Source of the DNA: Marinoscillum luteum
GTDB taxonomy: Bacteria; Bacteroidota; Bacteroidia; Cytophagales; Cyclobacteriaceae
DNA length: 64,000 nucleotides
Direction of reading: 5' to 3'
NCBI RefSeq assembly: GCF_044005705.1
Contig: NZ_JBIPKE010000020.1
Span: 558,001-622,000, forward strand
Part shown: positions 37,084-45,860 of the stretch, piece after piece
How positions within the stretch are numbered: the stretch's first letter is position 1
Layout: each line of letters begins with the position of its first letter
Program-made: the position numbers and the translations under genes
Notes under the pieces: generated by a model
Told to the model about the DNA's origin: nothing
Databases searched by the model: none
What the model saw: the letters and a program-made list of their open reading frames with translations, nothing else

Positions 37084-37585
37084 GGCCTCAACAACAGGCT
37101 AACAACCACCAATGGTTGTTAAGCCTTACAACGTTACCAAATCTAACCGTTTTTAAATTTCAAACAAACCATTATCGGCTATAGGAGTGTGCTGCACAGC
37201 CATCTTGAAACTTTGCACGACCATCTTGGAACACTGCACGGCCTTCTTGGAACACTGCACGCTTATCTTTAAGCACTGCACGGTTGTCTCGAACCTCTGC
37301 ACGGTTCCCTTGGAGCTCTGCACGGCCTTCTTGGAACGCTGCACGGTTGCCTTGGAGCTCTGCACGGCCTTCTTGGAACGCTGCACGGTTGCCTTGAAGC
37401 TCTGCACGGTTATCTTCAAACACTGCACGGTCCTCTTGAACCACTGCACGGCCATCTTGGAACGCTGCACGGATGTCTTGAAGCTCTGCACGGTTCATAG
37501 GGACCAATGGCATCAAGCATGGTCATTCCATCATATAGGTATATCACTACTTCCATGATACCTCTATTGTCATGTTTTGATGAAG
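37084..37585. repeat. Spacer with block copy 6 and 21-bp minisatellite
   Basis: The left part has the core, the hairpin GGCTAACAACCA/TGGTTGTTAAGCC and block copy 6 (37135-37189). From 37193 to 37486 there are 14 units of 21 bases in strict register, then a partial unit to about 37500. The unit consensus is TGCACGGNNNTCTTGGAACNC. Because 21 is a multiple of three, all nearby frames stay open; I do not call these proteins. The rest to 37585 holds nothing recognisable. Confidence 0.85.
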
Positions 37586-38512
37586 TCATCCGTCATTGTC
37601 CACTTCGATAACCACATTCCCTTTTTTCCGCCCTTTGTCAACATACTGATGAGCTTCCACCATGTGCTGCAGGGGAAAGGTTTTGTGGATAAATGGCCTG
37701 AGTTTTCCTTTGTCAGCAAGTTCGCAGAGTACCTCCAGATGCCTCTGGCCAGGGCTGGTGAGCGCCTGAACCGATGCAAAGCGTCCCTCTTGTTTTAGAA
37801 TTTTTGAAGCTTTTGATTTTGAGGTTTTCCCAACTGCGTCAAACACGATATCAAATTTTTCCTCAAGCAAAGAATAATCCTGACTCCTATAGTCAAGTGT
37901 AGCATCTGCCCCCAGTGATTTCACCATGTCCAAATTGGAACCACTGCATACTGCTGTTATCCTGGCGCCCTGCGCCTTAGCAATTTGAATGGCATAGGTC
38001 CCTACGCTTCCTGATGCGCCATAGATCAATACATTTTGACCTCTACCGAGCTTTGCTTTTTCCAGAAGAAATAAAGCTGTCATTCCTCCCACAGGCAGAG
38101 CAGCGGCTTCATTGAAACTAAGGCTTTTAGGTTTTAACCGCAGCACACCCTTTTTCCTGTTTTCTGGAATACTTAAATACTCGGTATAAGAACCAGTGGC
38201 GAGCATGGTAGGAGTGCCAACCACTTCATCGCCCACCTTATACCTGGCAACATCCTTACCTATGGCTTCAACAGTTCCAGAAAATTCATGGCCTAATATT
38301 TCCTTTTTCGGCCTGAACAATCCGTAAATAAGTCGGACAAAAATCCAGGCAATTGGAGGGAAGTTTGAGCTGCGCAGGCGGACATCTCCCGCAGTGACAG
38401 TCGTTGCATGGATTTTCACCAGTACTTCGTCAGGTTGGGGTGTTGGCTTTTCAATATCCACCATGTTTAACACACTGGGTGGACCGTAGGTGGTGTAGGC
38501 AATTGCTTTCAT
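37586..38512 (-). CDS. NAD(P)-dependent MDR alcohol dehydrogenase / quinone oxidoreductase
   Basis: 308 residues. Medium-chain reductase fold: GroES-like N-terminal part (LGHEFSGTVEAIGKDV) and a Rossmann part with IYGASGSVGTYAIQIA. No structural zinc cysteines, so it groups with the quinone-oxidoreductase-like MDRs. Cytoplasmic NADPH-linked reduction of small carbonyls is likely. Last gene of a three-gene operon, 30 bases after the hydrolase gene. Confidence 0.9.
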   Translation of the reverse strand: MKAIAYTTYGPPSVLNMVDIEKPTPQPDEVLVKIHATTVTAGDVRLRSSNFPPIAWIFVRLIYGLFRPKKEILGHEFSGTVEAIGKDVARYKVGDEVVGTPTMLATGSYTEYLSIPENRKKGVLRLKPKSLSFNEAAALPVGGMTALFLLEKAKLGRGQNVLIYGASGSVGTYAIQIAKAQGARITAVCSGSNLDMVKSLGADATLDYRSQDYSLLEEKFDIVFDAVGKTSKSKASKILKQEGRFASVQALTSPGQRHLEVLCELADKGKLRPFIHKTFPLQHMVEAHQYVDKGRKKGNVVIEVDNDG

Positions 38513-38542
38513 GGTTTGATTTCTTTTAGCGTATGAGTTGAT

Positions 38543-39571
38543 TTAAAGTCCGTTTACAAATCTTCGGAAGGTGTGAATGAACAAATCCTGTTCTTCGATA
38601 TATCCTTCGTGTGCACTGTTTTCGAGAATGACGAGCTCCTTGTCCTGAAAGTCGGGACCTCCAATACTGTGGTAGGCGTCATATCCCATTTCAATGGTAT
38701 TTACACCATCATGTCTTCCCCAAATTACAATCGATGGGGTTTTGATTTTGGCCATGTCTTCGCTGAGGTTCAATTCTAAAATATTGAAGCGCGGCACCAG
38801 ATATTGACCATTGAAGAAAATGGCGAGCGACAGATAGGAATTCATTGTGCCCGTAGCACCCACTTCCGGGCCTTGAACCACCTGGTTTGGGTCTTTGCGG
38901 TAAGCATTGGTGTTGGTGAGGTAACCATCATATTTAAAGTAGTTTTCCTTTTTGGTCATGTCTGGTTGGGTTGCACACCAATCACGCGCTTCTGTCCAGT
39001 ATTCGACATCAATGCTCTGGTCGATCTGACGCTGGGCATATTCTTTTACAAATACCACAGATTTTGGAAGTCCGTCTACGAGATTATGACCACTATCCAT
39101 GCAGATAAATCCATCAACCTTTTGCTGATAGTCCTTAGTACTCAAATAGGCACAACCCAGAGCTCCTCCCCAACTGATACCGTAAAACACAATGCGAGGA
39201 TGATGATATCTAAGTTTTATCGCCTCCACCACAAGATCAAGGTCATCAACGAATTGCTCAACAGTAAACGTTTTTTGATCGGGGTTTCCAATGGAGAGAC
39301 CAGATCCTCTCTGATCCCAATAGGCAAACGCATAGTCGCTTTCGAGCTCTTTGGATACTGGCATGAATGAAGGAAGCGAGGCATTCCCACCCGGGCCTCC
39401 GTGCAAAAACAAAATGAAAGTACCGGATTGGATATTGCCCTTAACATATACAGGCATCTCCGCACCTGCATTTTTCACAAAGAAGTGATCTCCTTGATAA
39501 AAATCTTCCTTTTTGCATGCGACAAGGAGCATGAGCAGCGAGAAAGTCAGAAGTATTTCTAATTTTTTCAT
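38543..39571 (-). CDS. Alpha/beta-hydrolase lipoprotein
   Basis: 342 residues with lipobox LLVAC (Cys19). HGGPGGNAS oxyanion region, nucleophile elbow GISWGG, DQRGSG, and a late His in ENSAHEGY, the pattern of proline iminopeptidase-like hydrolases. Probably periplasmic or surface. Overlaps the upstream gene by four bases (ATGA). Confidence 0.87.
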   Translation of the reverse strand: MKKLEILLTFSLLMLLVACKKEDFYQGDHFFVKNAGAEMPVYVKGNIQSGTFILFLHGGPGGNASLPSFMPVSKELESDYAFAYWDQRGSGLSIGNPDQKTFTVEQFVDDLDLVVEAIKLRYHHPRIVFYGISWGGALGCAYLSTKDYQQKVDGFICMDSGHNLVDGLPKSVVFVKEYAQRQIDQSIDVEYWTEARDWCATQPDMTKKENYFKYDGYLTNTNAYRKDPNQVVQGPEVGATGTMNSYLSLAIFFNGQYLVPRFNILELNLSEDMAKIKTPSIVIWGRHDGVNTIEMGYDAYHSIGGPDFQDKELVILENSAHEGYIEEQDLFIHTFRRFVNGL

Positions 39572-40149
39572 CGTTGTTTGAATTTGTAAGTGAAACCGAT
39601 TTTAGCGGCAACATGCGGAAGGAAAATATGATTGTAGGGATACTGTAAATAAACTTCTGGGCCAATGTGAATCGTCCATGGCAGGGCATTTCTTCTGCTT
39701 CCATCCCAACCCAGCAGAAATGATGCGTTTGGCATAAAGTGAGGATGGCCCAAATTGGCCGCCTTTTCCACACCACCATTTTCAGTTCTTTGATACATGA
39801 CACCAGCCGCCCAGGAGTGCATATAGCCAACACCCAAGTTTATATCTGCAAATACAGGCCCCACCGCAAACCGCGAGCCGAAGGATGTTTTCAAAAAAAC
39901 GGATGTGTTGTTCCAGCGATGCCAGTAACCACCAAGGTCAGTGTCCCAATGTAAGGTGACCCAACTGTTTCTGACCATGGTATAATCCAAGCCCAGACTA
40001 AGGCCTGGATGCAGGACCAATTCTCCGAAGTATTCTACTTTGAGTGCAGTTCTTTCCCCGTATTTTGCCTTCGATCTGTCCTGTTCTTGAGCCAAAACGG
40101 ATAGGGAACACAGTAGTAGGATTAAAAGTGGCATTTGAGATGCTTTCAT
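39568..40149 (-). CDS. Outer-membrane-type hypothetical protein
   Basis: 193 residues from ATG 40147-40149, giving a signal peptide ending SVLAQ. Alternating aromatic beta-strand pattern (TLHWDTDLGGYWHRW, FADINLGVGYMHSW) and C-terminal IGFTYKFK suggest a small beta-barrel. Function unknown; first gene of the operon with the hydrolase and dehydrogenase. Confidence 0.7.
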   Translation of the reverse strand: MKASQMPLLILLLCSLSVLAQEQDRSKAKYGERTALKVEYFGELVLHPGLSLGLDYTMVRNSWVTLHWDTDLGGYWHRWNNTSVFLKTSFGSRFAVGPVFADINLGVGYMHSWAAGVMYQRTENGGVEKAANLGHPHFMPNASFLLGWDGSRRNALPWTIHIGPEVYLQYPYNHIFLPHVAAKIGFTYKFKQR

Positions 40150-40474
40150 CTTTCTCTGTTTAATTCCTTGAAATGAATTCGATCCACATTTAATGGTGAT
40201 GTCCACTCAGTTCTTGAAGAGGTCATTACTGTAATCAGCTATTTGTGAACCATTAGTTTAAACTTTTGATAGCACAAACATCAGAATGATGAGGGAGCGG
40301 ATTGTTACAATATTTTAGGAAAGGGTTACAAGATTTAAAGGTCTTCTATCCGGGATTCTTCCTGCCTCAGAAACCGGAATGACGTTCTCTTCCCGTTACG
40401 TCATTTTGGTTTTGAACCAGCGCAGCGAGGGACAAATACCGGAATCTTCTGGTTAATTGGAGCAGCTGTTACCC
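40150..40474. repeat. Spacer with palindromic repeat copy 2
   Basis: About 325 bases without a gene. From about 40346 to 40465 it carries a near-identical copy of the nested palindrome at 5826-5945 (AAACCGGAATGACG inner arm, GGGACAAATACCGGAATC outer part). It ends in AACAGCTGCTCC (minus) next to the AlkD stop. The left part probably holds the promoter of the 40149 operon. Confidence 0.8.
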
Positions 40475-41131
40475 CTAAAGGTTTAAATAGTGTTTGCGAA
40501 GCTCCGGGCTTAGCTTCTCAATGGCATACCTTAACGCCACTCTGGGCATACCCTGGGCATACTTGTCTAAAAAGGCCCTCAACCTCACTTCATCTTTTTT
40601 GCCGGCTTCCCTGATCCAACTACCCACTGCAGTTTGTACGAAATGCTCAGGATCGTGTACTAGCATTTCAGCAATCCTAAAAGTGTCGTCTATTTGATCT
40701 TGTCTGATAAAAAAATAGGTACTCACTATGGCCGTTCTCCGTTCCATTGGATTGGCAGATCTTGCCAATTCGTAAAGCGGAGATCTGTCCTTGTCAAATA
40801 AATATCCCCCCACTACGTATGGCGCAGCCCTATCTACCATCCCCCAGTCGTCAATACTCTTATGGTGATCCATATAGGCCTGGTAAATTTCCCTCCTCTC
40901 TTCTGCCGATGTCCCCTTATTTCGGGCCTTCCAGTCCAATATGGATACAGCACCCAGTCGATGGTCATAATTTTGGGCATTCAGCAATTTCACGACTTCA
41001 CGCACAGGCATGAGTTTGAATTCTTTCGCCAAAGAAAAAATCTCCCTTTTTGGAATGGTGTCAGAATATTCCTGACCAATAATATTCAGAGTCTCAATAA
41101 ATTCTTTGGCAGTCATCTTCTGAAATTTCAT
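40475..41131 (-). CDS. AlkD-like DNA alkylation repair protein
   Basis: 218 residues from ATG 41129-41131. HEAT-like helical repeats with WGMVDRAAPYVVGGYL and a late WIREAG element match the AlkD DNA glycosylase family. Expected role: removal of positively charged alkylated bases. GTTAGCC (plus 41141-41147, minus reading) lies just upstream, so it may be a cassette gene. Confidence 0.82.
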   Translation of the reverse strand: MKFQKMTAKEFIETLNIIGQEYSDTIPKREIFSLAKEFKLMPVREVVKLLNAQNYDHRLGAVSILDWKARNKGTSAEERREIYQAYMDHHKSIDDWGMVDRAAPYVVGGYLFDKDRSPLYELARSANPMERRTAIVSTYFFIRQDQIDDTFRIAEMLVHDPEHFVQTAVGSWIREAGKKDEVRLRAFLDKYAQGMPRVALRYAIEKLSPELRKHYLNL

Positions 41132-41156
41132 GGAACCTTCGGCTAACACCCCCCTG

Positions 41157-41342
41157 CTACTCATTTTTAGCGTTTGTTGTAGGGAGTATTTCTTCTGCAG
41201 GTATTGAGATTACCTTCCCATCGCGGGATACAACTAACGGGCTGTTATTCTTTTTTTTGAATTCCGCCATTTTTCGATAGGCTTCTTTAAGTCCAAGGTT
41301 CACTTTCTCTTCCAGTTCACGGAGTTGTTCATCAATTCCCAT
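41157..41342 (-). CDS. Small putative antitoxin of zeta-toxin pair
   Basis: 61 residues, charged and helical, with VVSRDGKVISIPAEEI near the end. It overlaps the zeta-like gene by 11 bases, typical of toxin-antitoxin coupling. Its last codons (ACAAACGCTAAAAATGAGTAG) resemble those of the Ntn-hydrolase gene at 3790, because both lie in attC-like ends. Confidence 0.65.
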   Translation of the reverse strand: MGIDEQLRELEEKVNLGLKEAYRKMAEFKKKNNSPLVVSRDGKVISIPAEEILPTTNAKNE

Positions 41343-41898
41343 TGTATGCGTCTTTTAATTGTGACCACTTTGTTTCACTACGAATTATGACATCTGTACC
41401 AGATCCCTCAGCAATAAATTCGAAGTTCTCGGTTGAATTATCCACCAAGATCCATCTATTGACCAGTGACCTGTATATTTTGAAAAAGTTAGAAAGTCCA
41501 TTCGAGTACCGTCGTTCAATCGTGTCTATCGGTATATTATGTCCACCTTCTAACACCCTGGTTTTTACACGCTGTTTTGCAAGTTCTATGGAATCCAAAG
41601 CAAGAAAAAGCAATGTGGTGTCATATCCTGAAGACATTGCCTTTTTAATAAAGCTCCTGTATGACTTGGTAGAAAGAGTTGTTTCGAATGCAAAAGACTC
41701 TCCCTTTGAGACCAGTTCCTTGATCCGATCAAGCATTATGCGACCAGCTCTGATGCCAGCTCTTTCGGGGTTAAATGGAGATATCCCTCTTGCAATTTCA
41801 TCAGCGTTAACAAACTCATCACACTCGAAGATTTCAGGTAGAATAGTATAAGATAAAGTTGTCTTACCTGCTCCGTTTGGCCCTGCAATGATGTACAT
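41332..41898 (-). CDS. Zeta-toxin-like P-loop kinase
   Basis: 188 residues from ATG 41896-41898. Walker A GPNGAGKTT, then FVNADEIA and SFAFETTLST, the zeta/PezT-like kinase signature (UDP-sugar or nucleotide phosphorylation in known members). Paired with the small downstream gene. A typical stabilising cargo of cassette arrays. Confidence 0.82.
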   Translation of the reverse strand: MYIIAGPNGAGKTTLSYTILPEIFECDEFVNADEIARGISPFNPERAGIRAGRIMLDRIKELVSKGESFAFETTLSTKSYRSFIKKAMSSGYDTTLLFLALDSIELAKQRVKTRVLEGGHNIPIDTIERRYSNGLSNFFKIYRSLVNRWILVDNSTENFEFIAEGSGTDVIIRSETKWSQLKDAYNGN

Positions 41899-41944
41899 CT
41901 TCTTCACAAGACAAATATAGAGGTATTCAGTATTAGTTAACATC

Positions 41945-42057
41945 CGAACAGGCTATTCCCTCCTGGCTTCCAGCCCGCCTCATACCAAATCTAGTGGATT
42001 TTGACTCTCGAACAAATCATCACCAGCTATGGATACAATAGACTCAAACGCCCTCAT
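41945..42057 (-). repeat. attC-like spacer with conserved block copy 7
   Basis: Block copy 7 at 41983-42036 (CCAAATCTAGTGGATTTTG...GAACAAATCATC) with the GGCTTCCAGCC hairpin to its left. It lies between the zeta gene start and the GH13 stop. A GTTCGGATG core-like stretch occurs at the left (minus strand). More diverged than the other copies. Confidence 0.55.
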
Positions 42058-45000
42058 TTATCGCTTCACTATCCTGTAAACTTGGTGCAAACCGCCTGCC
42101 TGGATATCCAGAACAAAGATGCCCGGAGTATAGCCCGCGAAATCCATGCGGTAAGTTGCCTGGTCTTTGCCTTGAAAGACACTGGACTGAATAAGTTGCC
42201 CGGCCAAGTTTCGTACCGCAATAACCACTGGTTCGGAACCCAAAGAATTCAGCTGAATGTTCACCTCGTCTGTTGTGGGATTTGGGTACAGAATGGCCTT
42301 AAACCCACTCTCGTCTAGCCCTAATACCTTTGGGCTTATTTCGCCGGAAAGCGTAGAACAACCCGCTCCATTGGTTACTTCCACTTGATACGTAGCGCCA
42401 TGTACCCACTCTATTTGCCGGGTGGTAGCGGCCATTACAACTTGATCCTGAAACCATCTATAACTGGCCCCCTCTGAGGCTACCAGCAGATCACCCTCTA
42501 AGGTTATCGTTGCGACTGGAGCCGGAGCAATCATCACTTCCAAGGAAGTAGATGTCACACATCCTCCCCCCATCGTGAAGTCAACCTCAGCTGAGCCCGC
42601 CCCTTCGTCTGACCAATTGATCTCCACCGACGATGTACCCTGTCCGGATAAGATCTCACCACCCGACACAGACCAGAGATAAGAATCAAAGCCGTCTACT
42701 ATGGAATAAGCCAAAGACTTGGTCTGACAGGCCTCGCTGGCTCCCTCAATAGCTACTGCAGATGGATCTCCTTCTCCAATGTGAAAAAGCAGACTTCCAT
42801 AGGCTGAAACGGAATAGGCATAGGACTGTAATTCATCGTAGGTCAATTCCTCCTGGCTGTCATCCAGCAGGTTGGTTAAGATGAAACTGCTCCTGCAATT
42901 GAGTGATAAATCCGAAATATCCATGGTGCCGGTTTTCTCGCTTCCAGAAAAGTTGTGAACGGCAATCACAAAGTCACGGTCCGTTTTGATGGCGGTGGAA
43001 TACACCTCAGTATTATTCGAGTTTTCAATGCGATCCATTGAGGAATAGTTGCTGATATAGCGAGCACGTATGTCCATCAGTTTCTTCATGTACTCCCGAA
43101 GGCCAAACTGGTCGTTTCTTGCATAAACCTCATAATTATAGGCCCCCTTATCAACACCGTACTCAGACCCGGACCAGATAAAAGGAATCCCTCTGGCGGT
43201 GAATATGAGTGACTGCAGCAGCCTGGCTTTCGCCAAACCAAAAGACATGGTAGCTCTATCGAAATCGTGCAGGTCTGCAAAACGGACCGGAAGCCCGGCA
43301 TTGGGGTAATCGAATCGGATGACAGCATCCAGCTCATCCAATGACCCACTGCCATTAAAGAGATTGGTGATGATGTTTGCATCTTCATATCCATACCCCC
43401 GAAGGTTAAAGTCAAAGACGGCATCAAACCCGTCATTGAACACCTGATCATAGGGTGGGAAGGATTCTGAAACCATAAAAAGATCAGGCTTCACATTCTT
43501 CATGCGCTCCCTGAATTTCTGCCAAAATGCTGGATTTCGCTTGTAAATGGCCCAGGACACATCACCACGGTAGCCATCAATATCAAACTCCCTAATCCAA
43601 TATTCCGAAACCCAAAGCATGTAGTTAGTGGCCAATGGATCATTGTAATTAATATCGGGAATCGAATAGCTCAATGAAAAGGTGTAATTGTCCAGTGCCG
43701 GGGGCCCTGACCAGTTGTAAAAATTGCTAAATGGCGAATCTGAACCGATGGCGACAGGCTCCTCAAAATAGGGATTGAAAGTGGAAGTATGGCTATTCGA
43801 TAAATCAAGGAATATCCTAATCCCCTTTTCATGGGCCACGTCTACCAAATTTTTGAGGTCCTCTTTCGTTCCAAAAAGCTCATTCAGTTCGTAGTAGTCG
43901 ATTGTCCAATACCCGGAGTACTCATTGGACTCAAATATGGGCATCAAATAAATGGTGTTTACGCCCAAATCTACCAGCTCATCCAAACCTGCCGTGATCC
44001 CACTTAGTGTGCCAGCATTACTGAATGACCTGGGATTGATCTCATAAATAACCATCTTCTCCATCCATGGTGAGGGGTCAAAGCGGCTAATAAGGGATGC
44101 TTTTCCTTCCCTCACACTGACCAATTGTCCGGCAATGAACTTTTCATCTCGGGTATTGGTGGCCGTAACCCGAAAATGGTAGTCACCATCCTGCACCGAT
44201 AGCGTCACCTGGGTAGCTGTTGCGTTGGTAGTTGACCATTGAGCCGGCTCAGGACCATATACTTGTGTCCACTCATAGGTCAGCGTTTCTTCACCTTGAT
44301 TGGTCACGTTCACATCCAAATCCACTTGCAAATCGGCTGTAACAGCCGCCGTGACGGCTAGCTGAGGTTTGTTCAGGGAAACATATTCTATCTCTTTACT
44401 TACGCTGTTGCTCGTACCCGGAGCAGCCACAATAGAATTAACACCTTCCACTAGTGTAACAGGAGCTCTGAATTCACCATCCGTTACGCTCACGGTAGTG
44501 ATGGCTCCATTCACTTCAAGTTCAAATTCAGTGATCTCCGAGGAAGTCACCCTTCCATACAAAGTAATCTCTTCAGAAAAGTAGCGACTGATTTTATTGC
44601 TGATCATGATGGCTGGAGCTCGCTGCACGGTGACTGATCGAACGGCGGTACCGGCGCTGGATGAAACCGATAGTTCGATTACATATTCCCCAGCCGGAAG
44701 GTCTCCCGGGTAGTAGACAAATTCACGAGAGACCGCATCATAATACTGACTTGCATCGGGAATTTCCACACCGTTCAATTTGAGTGATATGGAGCTTTCG
44801 GTAATTGGCTGACTGTCCTTAAAAGCCAGGAGTGCCCAGATAGAATCCATCGGAGTGGGCACCTGCTGTCCGCGTGCTTGTGGAAGTAAATACGTGATCA
44901 TTGGATTTGCTATGGCCAGCTGAGAGAAACCATCATAAACGGGATCCAGGGAATTGAAAGGATCCGAGAGGTACGGGCCCGAATCCACATCAAAAGCATA

Positions 45001-45270
45001 AGTCAGATCACTATTTTCGGCCAGATCGAGCGTAATAGAAAACAGGCCTCTTGCATCCGGCCCCACCATTTGATAAGCCTCATTTTGATAGGCCCAGCCG
45101 TTGATATTTCCCGTCAAATACACACTCTCTGTGTATCCATAAGGTGAGTCTAAATAAAGTTTAACAGGCACTTGAGCCATACCAGTAGTGCCGGTCAAAA
45201 GGCACATAAGAAGTAGGAACCCTTTGAATACGTTTGATTTCCCTTTAATTGTTGTTCCTATTCGCTTCAT
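42058..45270 (-). CDS. Secreted GH13 alpha-amylase-family enzyme with T9SS tail
   Basis: 1070 residues: signal peptide (GTTGMAQ), early-set/CBM48-like N-terminal domains, Ig-like segments, a GH13 barrel (about 405-790), PKD/Ig-like domains, and a C-terminal T9SS type A domain (LYPNPTTDEVNIQL to the end). Catalytic residues visible: IDGYRGDVSW with Asp570, VSESFPP with Glu602, LHDFDR with Asp669. Likely an extracellular alpha-glucanase. It is a normal large gene lying between two cassette-like segments. Confidence 0.92.
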   Translation of the reverse strand: MKRIGTTIKGKSNVFKGFLLLMCLLTGTTGMAQVPVKLYLDSPYGYTESVYLTGNINGWAYQNEAYQMVGPDARGLFSITLDLAENSDLTYAFDVDSGPYLSDPFNSLDPVYDGFSQLAIANPMITYLLPQARGQQVPTPMDSIWALLAFKDSQPITESSISLKLNGVEIPDASQYYDAVSREFVYYPGDLPAGEYVIELSVSSSAGTAVRSVTVQRAPAIMISNKISRYFSEEITLYGRVTSSEITEFELEVNGAITTVSVTDGEFRAPVTLVEGVNSIVAAPGTSNSVSKEIEYVSLNKPQLAVTAAVTADLQVDLDVNVTNQGEETLTYEWTQVYGPEPAQWSTTNATATQVTLSVQDGDYHFRVTATNTRDEKFIAGQLVSVREGKASLISRFDPSPWMEKMVIYEINPRSFSNAGTLSGITAGLDELVDLGVNTIYLMPIFESNEYSGYWTIDYYELNELFGTKEDLKNLVDVAHEKGIRIFLDLSNSHTSTFNPYFEEPVAIGSDSPFSNFYNWSGPPALDNYTFSLSYSIPDINYNDPLATNYMLWVSEYWIREFDIDGYRGDVSWAIYKRNPAFWQKFRERMKNVKPDLFMVSESFPPYDQVFNDGFDAVFDFNLRGYGYEDANIITNLFNGSGSLDELDAVIRFDYPNAGLPVRFADLHDFDRATMSFGLAKARLLQSLIFTARGIPFIWSGSEYGVDKGAYNYEVYARNDQFGLREYMKKLMDIRARYISNYSSMDRIENSNNTEVYSTAIKTDRDFVIAVHNFSGSEKTGTMDISDLSLNCRSSFILTNLLDDSQEELTYDELQSYAYSVSAYGSLLFHIGEGDPSAVAIEGASEACQTKSLAYSIVDGFDSYLWSVSGGEILSGQGTSSVEINWSDEGAGSAEVDFTMGGGCVTSTSLEVMIAPAPVATITLEGDLLVASEGASYRWFQDQVVMAATTRQIEWVHGATYQVEVTNGAGCSTLSGEISPKVLGLDESGFKAILYPNPTTDEVNIQLNSLGSEPVVIAVRNLAGQLIQSSVFQGKDQATYRMDFAGYTPGIFVLDIQAGGLHQVYRIVKR

Positions 45271-45572
45271 ATATGCATCTGCTTATCGTCAAGCTCGAAA
45301 GTAGAGTCTTTTCGGATACAAAATGATGATATGAAAATGAATATTTTTCCAATGGATCGGAACTCAACAAGCACCTGCAAATGGTCGCCTTTATTGCCGT
45401 TTTCAGGGGGGGTGTCAACCATCAGAAACATGGATGACGTCTCTTCCCGTTGCCTCATTCCGATTTTAGACTAGCGCAACTCTCTACCGTGTCTCGCTGG
45501 TGGAGACCCTCTGAGAAGGCCAGGTAAGATAGTAGCCACATGCATTTTTACCGCTTGTTGTGAGGCGTATAG
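45271..45572. repeat. Spacer with decayed palindromic repeat copy 3
   Basis: About 300 bases without a gene. GGATGACGTCTCTTCCCGTTGC (near 45431) and GACTAGCGCAAC match the palindromic repeat of 5826 and 40346, partly degraded. CTCGCTGGTGGAGACCCTCTG (near 45495) matches 5765-5790. The right end (ACCGCTTGTTGTGAGGCG) is an attC-like end for the gene at 45573. Confidence 0.6.
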
Positions 45573-45860
45573 TTAAGGAGTGGAAACGTTCAAGTTACCA
45601 CCGACTGCTCGAAGCACTTTAAGAATTGTGTCAAATTGAGGTTTTGATCCTTGAGATAATGCCTTGTAGAGGCTTGGTCTGCTCAACCCCGTTTCCTCAG
45701 CAATTTTTGACATTCCTCGGGCCTTAGCGACATGCCCAAGAGCTGTTATGATGTCTTCAGCGTCACCTTCTTCAAGTACTGTGTTCAAATACTCCGCAAT
45801 CATTACGTCATCTTCCAGATACTCTGCAATATCGAATTTTGTTATCTCCTTAGTTGCCAT
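45573..45860 (-). CDS. HigA-like antitoxin (addiction-module HTH)
   Basis: 95 residues from ATG 45858-45860. The order YLEDDVMIAEYLNTVLEEGD, then LGHVAKARGMSKIAEETGLSRPSLYKAL, is the putative addiction-module antidote family with an XRE-type helix-turn-helix. Overlaps the toxin gene upstream. Expected to bind the toxin and autorepress. Confidence 0.85.
   Translation of the reverse strand: MATKEITKFDIAEYLEDDVMIAEYLNTVLEEGDAEDIITALGHVAKARGMSKIAEETGLSRPSLYKALSQGSKPQFDTILKVLRAVGGNLNVSTP

Noticed and set aside
37193..37500. Possible CRISPR array
   Set aside because: Units are contiguous 21-base repeats with no unique spacers and no cas genes nearby.
37153..37558. Three overlapping open frames with heptad-like repeats
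   Set aside because: They arise from a 21-base tandem repeat, whose length keeps frames open on both strands. Nothing favours one frame.
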